Positions 1-8,291 of a DNA stretch of 35,174 nt are shown piece after piece; position 1 is the stretch's first letter; each line of letters starts with the position of its first letter. The notes beneath the pieces are model-generated. The model was not told where the DNA came from. It made no database searches and worked only from the letters and a program-made list of their open reading frames with translations. The translations under genes and the position numbers were made by a program. The DNA comes from Thermoleophilia bacterium (GTDB taxonomy: Bacteria; Actinomycetota; Thermoleophilia; Gaiellales; Gaiellaceae), in the NCBI GenBank assembly GCA_014534415.1, contig JACVRM010000001.1:1-35174 (forward strand), written 5' to 3'.

Positions 1-1490
1 GCCGACTCGGCCAGCTCGAGGAAGTACGCAGCGTGCCTGTCACGCACGCGCTCGGCGTCGCCTGATTCCTCGAGGCGACCGCCCGCGTACTCGTGGATCG
101 TCTCGAGCATCCCGAAGCGGCCCGATTCCCAGCGCCGCACGAGGTTCTTCTCGAGCAGCGACTGGAGCGTGTCGAGCTCCGCGTCGCAGACCCGCTCCGC
201 GGCGGCGAGGTCGAACGAGCCGGCGAAGACGCTCAGACGACGGAACAGATCCTGCTCGGGAGGCGTGAGGAGATCGAAGCTCCACGCGATCGTGGCTCGG
301 AGCGTGCGCTGGCGCTCGGGTGCGTCGCGACGTCCAGCGGTCAACAGCGGCAGCGCCTGCTCGAGGCGGCCGAGGAGCTGAACCGGCGGCAGCAGCTTCG
401 TGCGCGCGGCGGCGAGCTCGACGGCGAGCGGGAGGCAGTCGAGCCGCCGGCAGATCTCCCGCACCACGTCCGCGGGCTCGGCAACTGCCGCGCGCTCACG
501 GAAGAGCGACACCGCGTCGTCGAGCGGCAGCGGCTCGACGGCGTACTCGCGCTCGCCTGCGATGCGCAAGGGCTCGCGACTCGTGGAGACTGCCTTCGCG
601 TTCGGCGTGGCGGCGAGCAGCTGCGCAATGTCGGCAGCGGCCTCCAGCACTTGCTCGAGGTTGTCCAGAACGAGCAGGACACGCCGGTCGGCGATGTGCT
701 CGGCGGCCGGCCCCTGCGCCTCGACGGCCTGCGCGATCGCCGGCAGCACGAGCTCCGGATCGCGGATGGTCTGGAGCGGCACCCAGTACACACCGTCAGG
801 GAAGTCGTCCTGCGCGTCGGCCGCGACTTGGAGCGCGAGCCGCGTCTTGCCCGACCCGCCCGGACCGGTGAGGGTGACGACCCGGTTCTCGGCCAGCAGC
901 GCCGCGACTTCGTCGAGCTCGCGTTCCCTTCCGACCAGCGGGCTCGGCTGCACCGGCAGCGTCGAGCGGTACAGCACCTTGAGCGGCGGGAAGTCTCCGT
1001 CTCCGAGCTGGTAGAGCCGAATCGGGGCGCCCAGATCCTTGAGCCGCTGCTCGCCCAGGTCGCGCAGGCCGTCGCCGCCGCTGAGCGCGCTCGCCGTCGT
1101 TTCCGAGACGAGCACCTGGCCGCCGTGCCCCGCGGCAGCGATGCGCGCGCCCCGGTGCACGTCCATCCCGACGTACCCGTCGCCGGTCACGAGCGGCGCG
1201 CCGGTGTGCAGGCCGATCCTGACCTGGATCGGCGTGCTCTGCAGCGTCGCCCGCACGCGCTCGGCCGCGGCGAGCGCCTCGTCGGCCGAGCCGAAGGCGA
1301 CGAAGAAGGCATCACCCTGCGTGTCGACCTCGACGCCGCCGTGGTGCGCGAACGCCTCACGCAGCAGGCGGCGGTGCTCGGCCAGCGCTCCTGCGTAGCG
1401 CTCGGCGCCCAGTTCCTCGAGGAGTCGCGTCGACCCCTCCACATCCGTGAACAGGAACGTCACGTTGCCGGTGGGCAGCTGACGAGTCAC
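1..1490 (-). CDS. Adenylate/guanylate cyclase-like domain fused to NB-ARC/AAA-type NTPase (C-terminus cut by window edge)
   Basis: Likely cytoplasmic signalling or transcription-related protein. The N-terminus is a class III nucleotide cyclase homology domain: VTFLFTDVEGSTRLL at residues 10-24 supplies the first metal-binding Asp, and EVDTQGDAFFVAF near residue 55 the second. A STAND-type NTPase follows, with a P-loop GPGGSGKT near residue 210, a VLLVLDNLEQV Walker B and a winged-helix-like segment (ATIAWSFDLLTPPEQ). This architecture is very common in Actinobacteriota, usually followed by TPR-like repeats, which would lie beyond position 1. The GTG at 1490 is the only start between the domain and an in-frame TAG at 1512, which is the stop of the upstream gene, so the gap is 21 bp. 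I infer co-transcription with the ABC binding protein. Whether the cyclase is active cannot be settled from sequence alone. 496 residues are visible. Confidence 0.88.
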   Translation of the reverse strand, partial: MTRQLPTGNVTFLFTDVEGSTRLLEELGAERYAGALAEHRRLLREAFAHHGGVEVDTQGDAFFVAFGSADEALAAAERVRATLQSTPIQVRIGLHTGAPLVTGDGYVGMDVHRGARIAAAGHGGQVLVSETTASALSGGDGLRDLGEQRLKDLGAPIRLYQLGDGDFPPLKVLYRSTLPVQPSPLVGRERELDEVAALLAENRVVTLTGPGGSGKTRLALQVAADAQDDFPDGVYWVPLQTIRDPELVLPAIAQAVEAQGPAAEHIADRRVLLVLDNLEQVLEAAADIAQLLAATPNAKAVSTSREPLRIAGEREYAVEPLPLDDAVSLFRERAAVAEPADVVREICRRLDCLPLAVELAAARTKLLPPVQLLGRLEQALPLLTAGRRDAPERQRTLRATIAWSFDLLTPPEQDLFRRLSVFAGSFDLAAAERVCDAELDTLQSLLEKNLVRRWESGRFGMLETIHEYAGGRLEESGDAERVRDRHAAYFLELAES

Positions 1491-1511
1491 GAGCCGTCCG
1501 CGCGGGCGCGA

Positions 1512-3176
1512 CTACTTCTTACAGACGGCGACGAGGTTGAGCATGCCGAATTGTGACGTGAAACAGCCGAGGCTCTCCGAGACGTAGAAGCGCGCGTTCT
1601 CGTTCACGAAGGGGGCGATCGGGGCGGCGTCGCGCATCGTGATCCGGTCGAGGTCCGCGTAGGCGGCGTACCGCTTGTCGCCCGTGAGCGACGAGGCTCG
1701 TGCGACGAGCCGGTCGAAGCGTGGACTCGAAAAGTACGCGAGGTTCGAGCTGTGCTTCTCCTGGATGCCGTCGCTCGCCAGCAGCGGACGGAGGAACGCG
1801 TTGGGATCCGCGTAGTCGGCTCCCCAGCCGATCAGCGCGATGTCGAAGGGCTCGCCGCGCGTCGTCATCTTGTCGACGGCGACAGGTGGAAGGAACGTGC
1901 GGATCTCGACGTCCAGGCCGATCTCGCGGACTTGCTGCTTGAACACCTCCGCCATTTCGGGGAACGCACCGATGGAAAACGCGTAGAGGATTGCCTTGCC
2001 TCCCCGCGCGCGGCCCTCGGCGAGGCGACGTGCACGCGCGAGGTCTCGACCTCGAATCGGGTAGATGTCCCAGTTGCGAAAGCCGGGCATCGGCGCGGGG
2101 AGGACCTGGTCGGTGCGGGCGCCGGCCAGGTAGCCGAACTGGCGCGCGAGCGCCGGGCGATCGAGGGCGAAGTTGATCGCTCGCTTCAGCGCCGTGTTCC
2201 CGTGACCGGAACCGCGCGGCCCGAAGAGTGGGCGGTCGTGGTTGAACGCGAAGAACCAGACGGTCATCGTCTTACGGACGAAGAAACGTTCGCGGTTGAT
2301 GCCGTACCTCTGCGCAACCTCTCCGTACGCGGGCGGCGGCACGCCGACCAGCCCGAGGTCCGTCTGGTTACGGTCGATACGGAGCTTCGTGGCCGGCGGC
2401 GCGACGCCGAAGGCGTACTCGATGCGATCGACGTTCGCCGGACGGGTCCTCGCAATCGGCCCGCGCCAGTAAGGGTTGCGATCGACGACCGCGAAGCGCC
2501 GGCTCTGCCATTCCCGCAGCACGTACGGGCCGCCGCCGCTGAACGGCGCGCCGATACCCTCAGGATCCCGACGCAGACCGCGCGGTCCCGGCTGGGCGCA
2601 GAAGAACGGCATCGTCAGGCGCGCCACCAGGTCCGGGACCGGCCGCTCGAGCGTCAGAAGCAGCTGGTTTCGGCGCACCTGGACGCCGCGGGCACGCTGC
2701 GCCTTGCCGTCGAGGACCGCTCTTGCCCCGGTGATCTCGCTCAGATACTGCGCGGCGGGTGACTGCATTCTCGGGTCGAGCGCACGGTGAATGGCGTTCG
2801 CGTAGCTCGTCGCCGTGACCGGGGTGCCGCTCGAGAAGCGCGCGTAGTTGCGTCGGACGGTGATCACGACGCGCTTGCCATTGCGCGAGACGCGCGGGAA
2901 CCCGTTCGCGGTCGCGGCCACCGGTCTCGTGCCGGCTCGCCCGTCGACGTCACGGTAGCTGTACAGGTTCGCGCACGCCGCCGCGAGCAGCTGCCACGAG
3001 AACAGATCGTAGGCAAGCGTCGGATCGACGGTGGGGAAGTCCACCGGGTGGTCCAGGCGGAGCGTGCCGCCGCGCCGCTCGGCTGCACTCGGTGCAGGGC
3101 CGGCGAAGACCGACGCGACGAGCAGCGCCGCGCCGGCGGCGCCTGCCAGTCCCGATCCCCACAGCCTCGTGCGCAT
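1512..3176 (-). CDS. ABC transporter substrate-binding protein, peptide/oligopeptide type (SBP_bac_5)
   Basis: Extracellular solute receptor of an oligopeptide/nickel-type ABC importer, 554 residues, normal for the family. A Sec-type signal peptide is visible (MRTRLWGSGLAGAAGAALLV, hydrophobic core, then PSAAE as a plausible cleavage region). There is no lipobox Cys, so it may be anchored differently or released. The mature part opens with GGTLRLDHPVDFPTVDP and contains family-like segments such as ALKRAINFALDRPALARQFG and AFSIGAFPEMAEVFKQQVRE. No permease or ATPase partner lies next to it. The gene downstream is the cyclase/NTPase regulator, 21 bp away, so it may act as an orphan receptor or share a transporter encoded elsewhere. 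The ligand is not predictable from sequence; the family also binds non-peptide ligands. Confidence 0.9.
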   Translation of the reverse strand: MRTRLWGSGLAGAAGAALLVASVFAGPAPSAAERRGGTLRLDHPVDFPTVDPTLAYDLFSWQLLAAACANLYSYRDVDGRAGTRPVAATANGFPRVSRNGKRVVITVRRNYARFSSGTPVTATSYANAIHRALDPRMQSPAAQYLSEITGARAVLDGKAQRARGVQVRRNQLLLTLERPVPDLVARLTMPFFCAQPGPRGLRRDPEGIGAPFSGGGPYVLREWQSRRFAVVDRNPYWRGPIARTRPANVDRIEYAFGVAPPATKLRIDRNQTDLGLVGVPPPAYGEVAQRYGINRERFFVRKTMTVWFFAFNHDRPLFGPRGSGHGNTALKRAINFALDRPALARQFGYLAGARTDQVLPAPMPGFRNWDIYPIRGRDLARARRLAEGRARGGKAILYAFSIGAFPEMAEVFKQQVREIGLDVEIRTFLPPVAVDKMTTRGEPFDIALIGWGADYADPNAFLRPLLASDGIQEKHSSNLAYFSSPRFDRLVARASSLTGDKRYAAYADLDRITMRDAAPIAPFVNENARFYVSESLGCFTSQFGMLNLVAVCKK

Positions 3177-3270
3177 CGTCGCGACCCGCGCCCGAGTGTT
3201 TCACGAAAGAGCGGTGCCCCACAAGCAGGCGATTTCCGCTTCGAAGCCTCACTGCGCGCCGGCTTACACC

Positions 3271-3287
3271 CCGGCGGCGGCCGCCGG
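3271..3287 (-). terminator. GC-rich perfect inverted repeat after the 58-residue membrane gene
   Basis: CCGGCGGC, one base, then GCCGCCGG (8-bp arms). It starts 12 bases past the stop of the small gene at 3299-3475 and before the binding-protein start at 3176. There is no T-tract, so it is a weak intrinsic terminator at best. The 122-base gap 3177-3298 shows no convincing promoter. Confidence 0.35.
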
Positions 3288-3298
3288 CGGCTCGCAGT

Positions 3299-3475
3299 TC
3301 AGTACGACGCGCGGCCGCGCGCCTTGCGGCGGTGCTTCAGGTACTTCGAGGTCTCGCCCAGCGCGATCACCGCGATGAACGTCAGGCCGACGAGCAGCAT
3401 GCCGATCAGGACCTTCTTGCCTTCCTCGGCCGCGTCGGCGAAGACCGGCAGCACGAGCGCGAGCGCCGTCGACAC
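3299..3475 (-). CDS. Small single-span membrane protein, unknown function
   Basis: 58 residues from a GTG at 3475, nine bases after the stop of the preceding gene (3485). An Ala/Leu-rich stretch (STALALVLPVFADAAEEGKK) precedes one clear transmembrane helix (VLIGMLLVGLTFIAVIALG, residues 22-40) and a basic tail (KYLKHRRKARGR), which predicts the C-terminus inside. The reading frame is preserved and its composition looks coding. A hairpin-like repeat follows. I recognise no family. Tight spacing suggests translation coupled to the upstream helical protein and hemL. Because it is short, function and even expression are inferred. Confidence 0.6.
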   Translation of the reverse strand: MSTALALVLPVFADAAEEGKKVLIGMLLVGLTFIAVIALGETSKYLKHRRKARGRASY

Positions 3476-3484
3476 GCCGTGAAT

Positions 3485-4006
3485 CTACCCCACCCTGCGC
3501 GCATGTGCGCCGAGCGCGCGCTCGACGGGCGCTGCGCCGGCAGCGTCCCGGGCAAGCTCGAGCAGCGGCGTGGCGTCGGCACGTACGCGCAGCGCGTCGC
3601 GGGCGTCGGCGAGCGCGCCGCGGCCGAGCAGCGCGGCCGTCGCGGCCCAGGCCGCGCCGTCGCCGGGGCGATTCTCCGCCCGCAGTTGAGCGCACAGCGA
3701 GATGAGCTCCCCGAGGTCGGCGACGGCCGCCGCGCTGGCGGACGCGGCGAGCCGCACGAGCCCGTGCGCGTACAGATAGTCGCCGAGCAAGAGGACGGTG
3801 TTGCGCTCCGTCGGAGCGAACAGCCGAGGCCGGCCGTAGTGGACGAGGTACCCCTCGTAGATCGTCTCGAGGCCAAGCGCGAGGCGCGGCGACGCGAGCG
3901 GCGAGAACACGGCCACGAGCTCGCGCTCGTGGCTAGGGAGAAGCGAGTCCGCCCAGAGTTGGCTCTCGGCGGCCGCCTCCTCCGCGATCGCCTGCCAGAT
4001 TCCCAC
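3485..4006 (-). CDS. Hypothetical all-helical protein with faint isoprenyl-synthase resemblance
   Basis: 173 residues from a GTG at 4006 that shares its first base with the hemL TAG stop (TAGTG), a typical coupled junction. A longer frame extends upstream, but it would run through hemL out of phase and reads as Arg-rich shadow, so I reject it. The protein is Ala/Leu-rich and helical. The stretch TVLLLGDYLYAHGLVRLA resembles the GDYLLARA-type helix of trans-isoprenyl diphosphate synthases, but I see no DDxxD motif and the protein is about half their usual length. It could be a non-catalytic relative or partner subunit, or unrelated. Position in a hemB-hemL unit does not by itself give a role. 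Confidence 0.7.
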   Translation of the reverse strand: MGIWQAIAEEAAAESQLWADSLLPSHERELVAVFSPLASPRLALGLETIYEGYLVHYGRPRLFAPTERNTVLLLGDYLYAHGLVRLAASASAAAVADLGELISLCAQLRAENRPGDGAAWAATAALLGRGALADARDALRVRADATPLLELARDAAGAAPVERALGAHARRVG

Positions 4007-5283
4007 TAAGCGACAGCTTCGAAGAAGCTCGCCACGGCCTCCACCGTCCGGTCGACGGCCGCGTCGTCGTGCGCGAGCGAGACGAACAGCGCCTCGAACT
4101 GCGACGGGGCGACGTAGATGCCCGCGGCGAGCAGGTGGCGGAAGAGAGCGCCGTAGCGCTCGGTGTCGCACGCCGACGCCTCGGTGAAGTCGCGCACGCC
4201 CCCCGCTCGGAAGAACAGCGTCACCATCGCCCCCACACGCTGCACGGAGACCGGCCGGCCTGCGGCGGCGTCACGGAGCCCGCTCTCGAGCCGCGCGCCC
4301 GTTCGCTCGAGCTCGTCGTAGACCGCGCCGTCACGCAGGCGGTGGAGAACGGCAAGCCCGGCGGCGGTCGCGAGCGGGTTCCCCGACAGCGTGCCCGCCT
4401 GGTAGACGTCGCCGGCCGGCGCGAGCAGGCTCATCAAGTCCGTGCGGCCGCCGAACGCGGCGAGCGGCAGGCCGCCGCCGATGATCTTGCCGAGGATCGT
4501 CAGGTCGGGGAGCACGCCGTAGCGCTCCTGCGCGCCTCCGCGCGCGACGCGGAAACCGCTGATCACCTCGTCGAATACGAGCAGCGCTCCCGAGGCGTCG
4601 CAGAGCCGTCGCAGCCCCTCGAGGAAACCGGGTTCGGGCGGGACGACGCCCATGTTGCCGGCCACCGGCTCGACCAGGATGCAGGCGAGCCCCTCGCCAT
4701 AAGCCGCCACCGCCTCCGCGGTCATGTCGAGGTCGTTGAACGGAGACACGAGCGTGTCGGCGGCGACGGCCGTCGGCACGCCGGGGGTGGCCGGAATGCC
4801 GAGCGTCGCGATTCCCGAGCCGGCGTCGACGAGCAAGCCGTCAGCGTGGCCGTGGTAGCAGCCTGCGAACTTCAGCACGCGGTCGCGGCGGGTCGCGGCG
4901 CGCGCGAGCCGCACGGCGCTCATCGCCGCCTCCGTCCCCGAGGAGACGAGGCGCACCTGCTCGACGGACGGCACGGCAGCCACGATCTCGGCGGCCAGCT
5001 CGACCTCGCGCTCGGTCGGCGCGCCGAAGCTCGTGCCGTCCGCGGCCGCCGCGCGGACGGCGTCCACCGTCTCGCGATCGGCATGGCCGAAGAGCAGCGG
5101 CCCCCAGGACAGCACCCAGTCGAGGTAGTGGTTTCCCTCCGCGTCTTCGAGATACGCGCCCCGGCCGCGCCGCACGAAGAACGGCTCGTCCAGGCCGACG
5201 GCTCGCATCGCTCGCACGGGCGAGTTGACGCCGCCCGGGATGAGCGCGCGGGCGCGCCTGTACAGGTCGCTCGCGCTCCTCAG
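4006..5283 (-). CDS. hemL: Glutamate-1-semialdehyde 2,1-aminomutase
   Basis: PLP enzyme that converts glutamate-1-semialdehyde to 5-aminolevulinate, the C5 route to haem. Visible family features are FDEVISGFR (PLP-binding Asp), LGKIIGGGLPLAAFGGR (Schiff-base Lys, codon 266) and QAGTLSGNPLATAAG. The first ATG (5217) would lose the conserved segment LYRRARALIPGGVNSPVRA, which is in frame upstream. No ATG, GTG or TTG occurs in frame upstream of that segment back into hemB. A CTG at 5281-5283 overlaps the hemB TGA (CTGA) and gives LRSASDLY, which matches the E. coli N-terminus MSKSENLY in length and puts the PLP Lys within one residue of E. coli Lys265. I therefore annotate a CTG start and 425 residues. 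It is translationally coupled to hemB, which makes the next product pair of the pathway. Confidence 0.93.
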   Translation of the reverse strand: MRSASDLYRRARALIPGGVNSPVRAMRAVGLDEPFFVRRGRGAYLEDAEGNHYLDWVLSWGPLLFGHADRETVDAVRAAAADGTSFGAPTEREVELAAEIVAAVPSVEQVRLVSSGTEAAMSAVRLARAATRRDRVLKFAGCYHGHADGLLVDAGSGIATLGIPATPGVPTAVAADTLVSPFNDLDMTAEAVAAYGEGLACILVEPVAGNMGVVPPEPGFLEGLRRLCDASGALLVFDEVISGFRVARGGAQERYGVLPDLTILGKIIGGGLPLAAFGGRTDLMSLLAPAGDVYQAGTLSGNPLATAAGLAVLHRLRDGAVYDELERTGARLESGLRDAAAGRPVSVQRVGAMVTLFFRAGGVRDFTEASACDTERYGALFRHLLAAGIYVAPSQFEALFVSLAHDDAAVDRTVEAVASFFEAVA

Positions 5284-6248
5284 AGCCAGGCCGCGAGATC
5301 CTTCGCCCAGTACGAGACGATCAGGTCGGCGCCGGCGCGCTTGATCGACGTGAGCGACTCGAGCGCCGCCTGCCGCTCGTCGAGCCAGCCGCGGGCGCCC
5401 GCCGCCTTGACCATCGCGTACTCGCCGGAGACGTTGTACGCGGCGACGGGTAGATCGAACCGCTCGCGCACGGCGCTGATCACGTCCAGATTGGGCAGCG
5501 CCGGCTTGATCATCAGCACGTCGGCGCCCTCCGCGACGTCGAGTTCACACTCGCGCAGCGCCTCGCGCGCGTTGCCGGGATCCATCTGGTAGCCGCGCCG
5601 GTCGCCGAACGCAGGCGCGGAGTCGGCCGCCTCGCGAAACGGCCCGTAGAAGGCGGAGGCGTACTTGGCGGCATAGGAGACGACGGCGATCTCGTCGTGG
5701 CCGGCGTCGTCGAGCGCAGTGCGTACGGCGCCAACCCGGCCGTCCATCATGTCGCTCGGGCAGACGGCGTCCGCGCCCGCGTCGGCGTGACTTAAGGCCG
5801 TCCGGGCGAGCAGCTCGAGCGTCTCGTCGTTCCGCACGCCCGGCTCGTCGGGCGCCACGACGCCGCAGTGGCCGTGGGACGTGTACTCGCACAGGCAGAC
5901 ATCGGTCAGGAGCACGAGCTCGGGTACGCGTTCGGCCAGCTCGCGCAGCGCCCGCTGGACGATGCCGTCGGGATCCCACGCACCGGACCCCTCGTCGTCC
6001 TTCTCCTCCGGCACGCCGAAGAGCAGGACCGCCCCGACGCCGGCGCTCGCCAGCTCGTCGGCCTCGCGCACGACCGTCTGGAGGGAGAAGCGGCTCATGC
6101 CCGGGAGCGCCTCGTTCAGCTGCGGCTCGGGGGCGACGAAGAGGGGCATCACGAAATCGCGCACGTCGAGCCGGGTCTCGCGCACGAGCTCGCGGAGCGC
6201 GCCGGTGCGCCGCAGCCGGCGCAACCGCGTGCGGGGAAACGTGGCCAC
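5280..6248 (-). CDS. hemB: Delta-aminolevulinic acid dehydratase (porphobilinogen synthase)
   Basis: Condenses two 5-aminolevulinate molecules to porphobilinogen in the cytoplasm. The Zn-type active-site cysteines are present (DVCLCEYTSHGHCG), as are both catalytic lysines: SYAAKYASAFYGPFR (Lys195) and MIKPALPNLDVI (Lys248 in this numbering). These fall at or within one residue of E. coli Lys195 and Lys247, which supports the GTG start at 6248 (322 residues). A TTG at 6287 would add a Cys/Arg-rich extension and fall inside the upstream palindrome. It overlaps the proposed CTG start of hemL by four bases. The operator-like palindrome 36 bases upstream may control the hemB-hemL unit. Confidence 0.95.
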   Translation of the reverse strand: MATFPRTRLRRLRRTGALRELVRETRLDVRDFVMPLFVAPEPQLNEALPGMSRFSLQTVVREADELASAGVGAVLLFGVPEEKDDEGSGAWDPDGIVQRALRELAERVPELVLLTDVCLCEYTSHGHCGVVAPDEPGVRNDETLELLARTALSHADAGADAVCPSDMMDGRVGAVRTALDDAGHDEIAVVSYAAKYASAFYGPFREAADSAPAFGDRRGYQMDPGNAREALRECELDVAEGADVLMIKPALPNLDVISAVRERFDLPVAAYNVSGEYAMVKAAGARGWLDERQAALESLTSIKRAGADLIVSYWAKDLAAWL

Positions 6249-6283
6249 GCACAGATTGTCGCACCGCGCGCAGGGCCGGCGAC

Positions 6284-6306
6284 CCAAGTAACAGTCTGTT
6301 ACTTGG
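6284..6306. promoter_or_regulatory. Perfect 11-bp-arm palindrome upstream of hemB
   Basis: CCAAGTAACAG, one base, then CTGTTACTTGG. It fills most of the 58-base gap between the ABC permease stop (6307) and hemB (6248). It is AT-richer than its surroundings, and the one-base centre fits a dimeric-repressor operator better than a terminator loop. No T-tract follows. The cognate regulator is unknown. Confidence 0.6.
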
Positions 6307-7641
6307 CTAGACGAGCAGCCGGCGCGCCGCGGCGCGCGTCAGTCCGGCGAGTGCAGCGCCGATCGCGGCGAGCCACGCGCCTTCGACGGCGAGCTCGCGC
6401 CACGGGTGCGGCTCGTAGAGCGCGGCGCTGAAGAAGCGCACCGAGTGCTCGACCGGGAAGGCATCGCCCACCCAGCCCGCTGCGGGCAGCGCGTCGGAGG
6501 GAACCAGCGCGAGGAACGCGAGCGGTAGCGCGAGAGCGACGGCTACGAGGAGCGCCGTACGCGCTTCCCGGCCGACGGCGGCGACGAATGCGCCGAGTCC
6601 ACCCAGTGCGGCTCCGGCCAGCACCAGGCCGACCGCGACCACGGGGAGGCGGCTCCACGGCTGCCCGCCGCGAACGCCGCCGAGCTCCACGGCCACACCG
6701 AAGGCGAGGAAGACGAGGAGCCCCAGCGCGAGCGACACGAGCGCGGCGAGCGCGATCTTCGCGGCGACGAACTCGCCGAGACCGGCCAGCCCGCGGGCGA
6801 GCCGCCCGACCACGTTCTCGTCACGTTCGGCGGAGAGCGAACCCGCCGCGATGAGCACCGAAAGCAGTCCGACCGTGAGCGTGAGCGCGTACGCCTGCAC
6901 CTGCGCCGAGAAAGCCCACGTCCGTCCGCGGTCCGGCCGCCGGACGAGCTCGATCGGGTTCGCCGTCGCGCGCAGTGCGTCGTCCGTCTGCTCGAGCGCG
7001 AGCCGCGCCGTCCCGACGAAGTCGCGCACCTGCTCGACCTCCTGTGACGGAGGCGCGCGCCGCAGCAGCTCGGCGCTCCGCTCGAGCCCGAGCACCTCGA
7101 ACGGCCTCCCCAGGAACGACCCGCTGCCGCCGCGCAGCAGCAGGTCGACGTAGTCGAGATTCGCCTCGATGTACGCCCGCTGGAGGCGTCGGTTGAGCGT
7201 ATAGACGAGCGCCTGGACCTCGCGCACGACCCGGCCCGTGAACGGCCCGCTCCCGGTCTCGAGCTCGAGCGTCGGGCTCTCGACCATCCCGCGCAGGTCG
7301 TCGACGAAACCCTCGGGCACGCGGACGAGCGCGATGACGCGGCCGGTCTCGAGCTGCCGCCGGGCCTCGGCGTACGAGAGCCGTACGAGCCGGACCTCCT
7401 CGCCGGCTCGCCGAATCGCCCGCTCGACTCGGAAGTCCTGGGCTCCGACGCGCACGACGTCCGGCAGTCCGTCTTCGTCGACGAGCGCCACGCGCGGCTT
7501 CGTGCCCGCGTAGCCGGCCACGAGCGCGACGAGCACCGCGACGAGCAACGGGTAGCCGAGCGCCGCCCCGAGCAGAAGGGGCGACCGTCGCAGCACGATC
7601 AGGTCCTTGCGCAGTAGGAGCGCAACGCGCCGGACACTCAC
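6307..7641 (-). CDS. ABC-2 type transporter permease
   Basis: 444-residue inner-membrane exporter subunit. The first membrane helix follows the N-terminal amphipathic motif (LLLRKDLIVLRRSPLLLGAA). A long extracytoplasmic domain spans residues 50-240 (VALVDEDGLPDVV onward), then about five more helices lie in the C-terminal half. This is the ABC2_membrane_3 layout. GTG at 7641 overlaps the ATPase stop (GTGA, 7638-7641), so the two are coupled and surely partners. The substrate is not predictable; the Arg-rich C-terminus (ARRLLV) is cytoplasmic. The hemB promoter region follows directly. Confidence 0.9.
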   Translation of the reverse strand: MSVRRVALLLRKDLIVLRRSPLLLGAALGYPLLVAVLVALVAGYAGTKPRVALVDEDGLPDVVRVGAQDFRVERAIRRAGEEVRLVRLSYAEARRQLETGRVIALVRVPEGFVDDLRGMVESPTLELETGSGPFTGRVVREVQALVYTLNRRLQRAYIEANLDYVDLLLRGGSGSFLGRPFEVLGLERSAELLRRAPPSQEVEQVRDFVGTARLALEQTDDALRATANPIELVRRPDRGRTWAFSAQVQAYALTLTVGLLSVLIAAGSLSAERDENVVGRLARGLAGLGEFVAAKIALAALVSLALGLLVFLAFGVAVELGGVRGGQPWSRLPVVAVGLVLAGAALGGLGAFVAAVGREARTALLVAVALALPLAFLALVPSDALPAAGWVGDAFPVEHSVRFFSAALYEPHPWRELAVEGAWLAAIGAALAGLTRAAARRLLV

Positions 7642-8291
7642 ACCCGAGCCGCCTCCACGCCGGGGAACTCCGGCGCCGCGCCGCTGAAGACGACGCGGCC
7701 TTCCTCGAGCGCGACGACGCGCTCCGCGAACCGCACCGGTTCCTCCGGGTTCTGCGTGGCGACCACGACCGCTTGACCGGCGTCGCGCAGCGAGAGCACG
7801 GTCGTCCAGAAGCGCGCGCGTGCTCGCTCGTCGAGGGACGCTGTCGGCTCGTCGGCGAGCAGCACGTCGGGATCGCCGAGCAGCGCGAGCGCGAGGTTGA
7901 GCCGCTGGCGCATGCCAAGCGAGAGCTCGGCGCTCGGTCGTCCGTCGTCCGGGAGCTCGAGCTTCGCGAGCAGACGCCTGGCCGCCTCCGGTGCGTTCGC
8001 GTCGCCGCCGAGCCGCGCGAAGAGCTCCACGTTCTCGCGCGCCGAGAGCCGCCCGTAATGACCCGGCCGCTGGGGAGCCCAGCCGACACGCAGGCCCGGC
8101 GCGCGCTCGACGCGTCCGCTGCTCGCCGGCAGCGCACCGGCCAGCAGGGCGAGGAGCGTCGATTTACCAGCGCCGTTCGGGCCGACGAGCGCCACGACTT
8201 GCCCGCGCGAGACTTCGACGTCGGTCGGGTGGAGTGCGACGCGGTCGCCGTAGCGGCGCGACACGGCGCGGGCGGCGAGCAAGGCCGTCAA
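7638..8291 (-). CDS. ABC transporter ATP-binding protein
   Basis: 217-residue ATPase of the exporter encoded with the downstream permease. It has Walker A GPNGAGKST, the Q-loop region VGWAPQRPGH, the signature LSLGMRQRLNLALALLG, Walker B DVLLADEPTASLD and an H-loop position replaced by Gln in VVVATQNPEEP (usually THD/SH). The start is a TTG at 8291 whose TG belongs to the stop of the preceding small gene (TTGA). A longer frame reaching 8666 would run through that gene out of phase and reads as shadow. The Gln in place of the H-loop His may lower turnover, but this is inference. Confidence 0.9.
   Translation of the reverse strand: MTALLAARAVSRRYGDRVALHPTDVEVSRGQVVALVGPNGAGKSTLLALLAGALPASSGRVERAPGLRVGWAPQRPGHYGRLSARENVELFARLGGDANAPEAARRLLAKLELPDDGRPSAELSLGMRQRLNLALALLGDPDVLLADEPTASLDERARARFWTTVLSLRDAGQAVVVATQNPEEPVRFAERVVALEEGRVVFSGAAPEFPGVEAARV

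Noticed and set aside
93..1556. Long plus-strand open frame (487 codons)
   Set aside because: Antisense to the cyclase/NTPase gene; the translation is Arg/Glu/Leu-rich with no motif, while the minus strand has clear cyclase and P-loop motifs.
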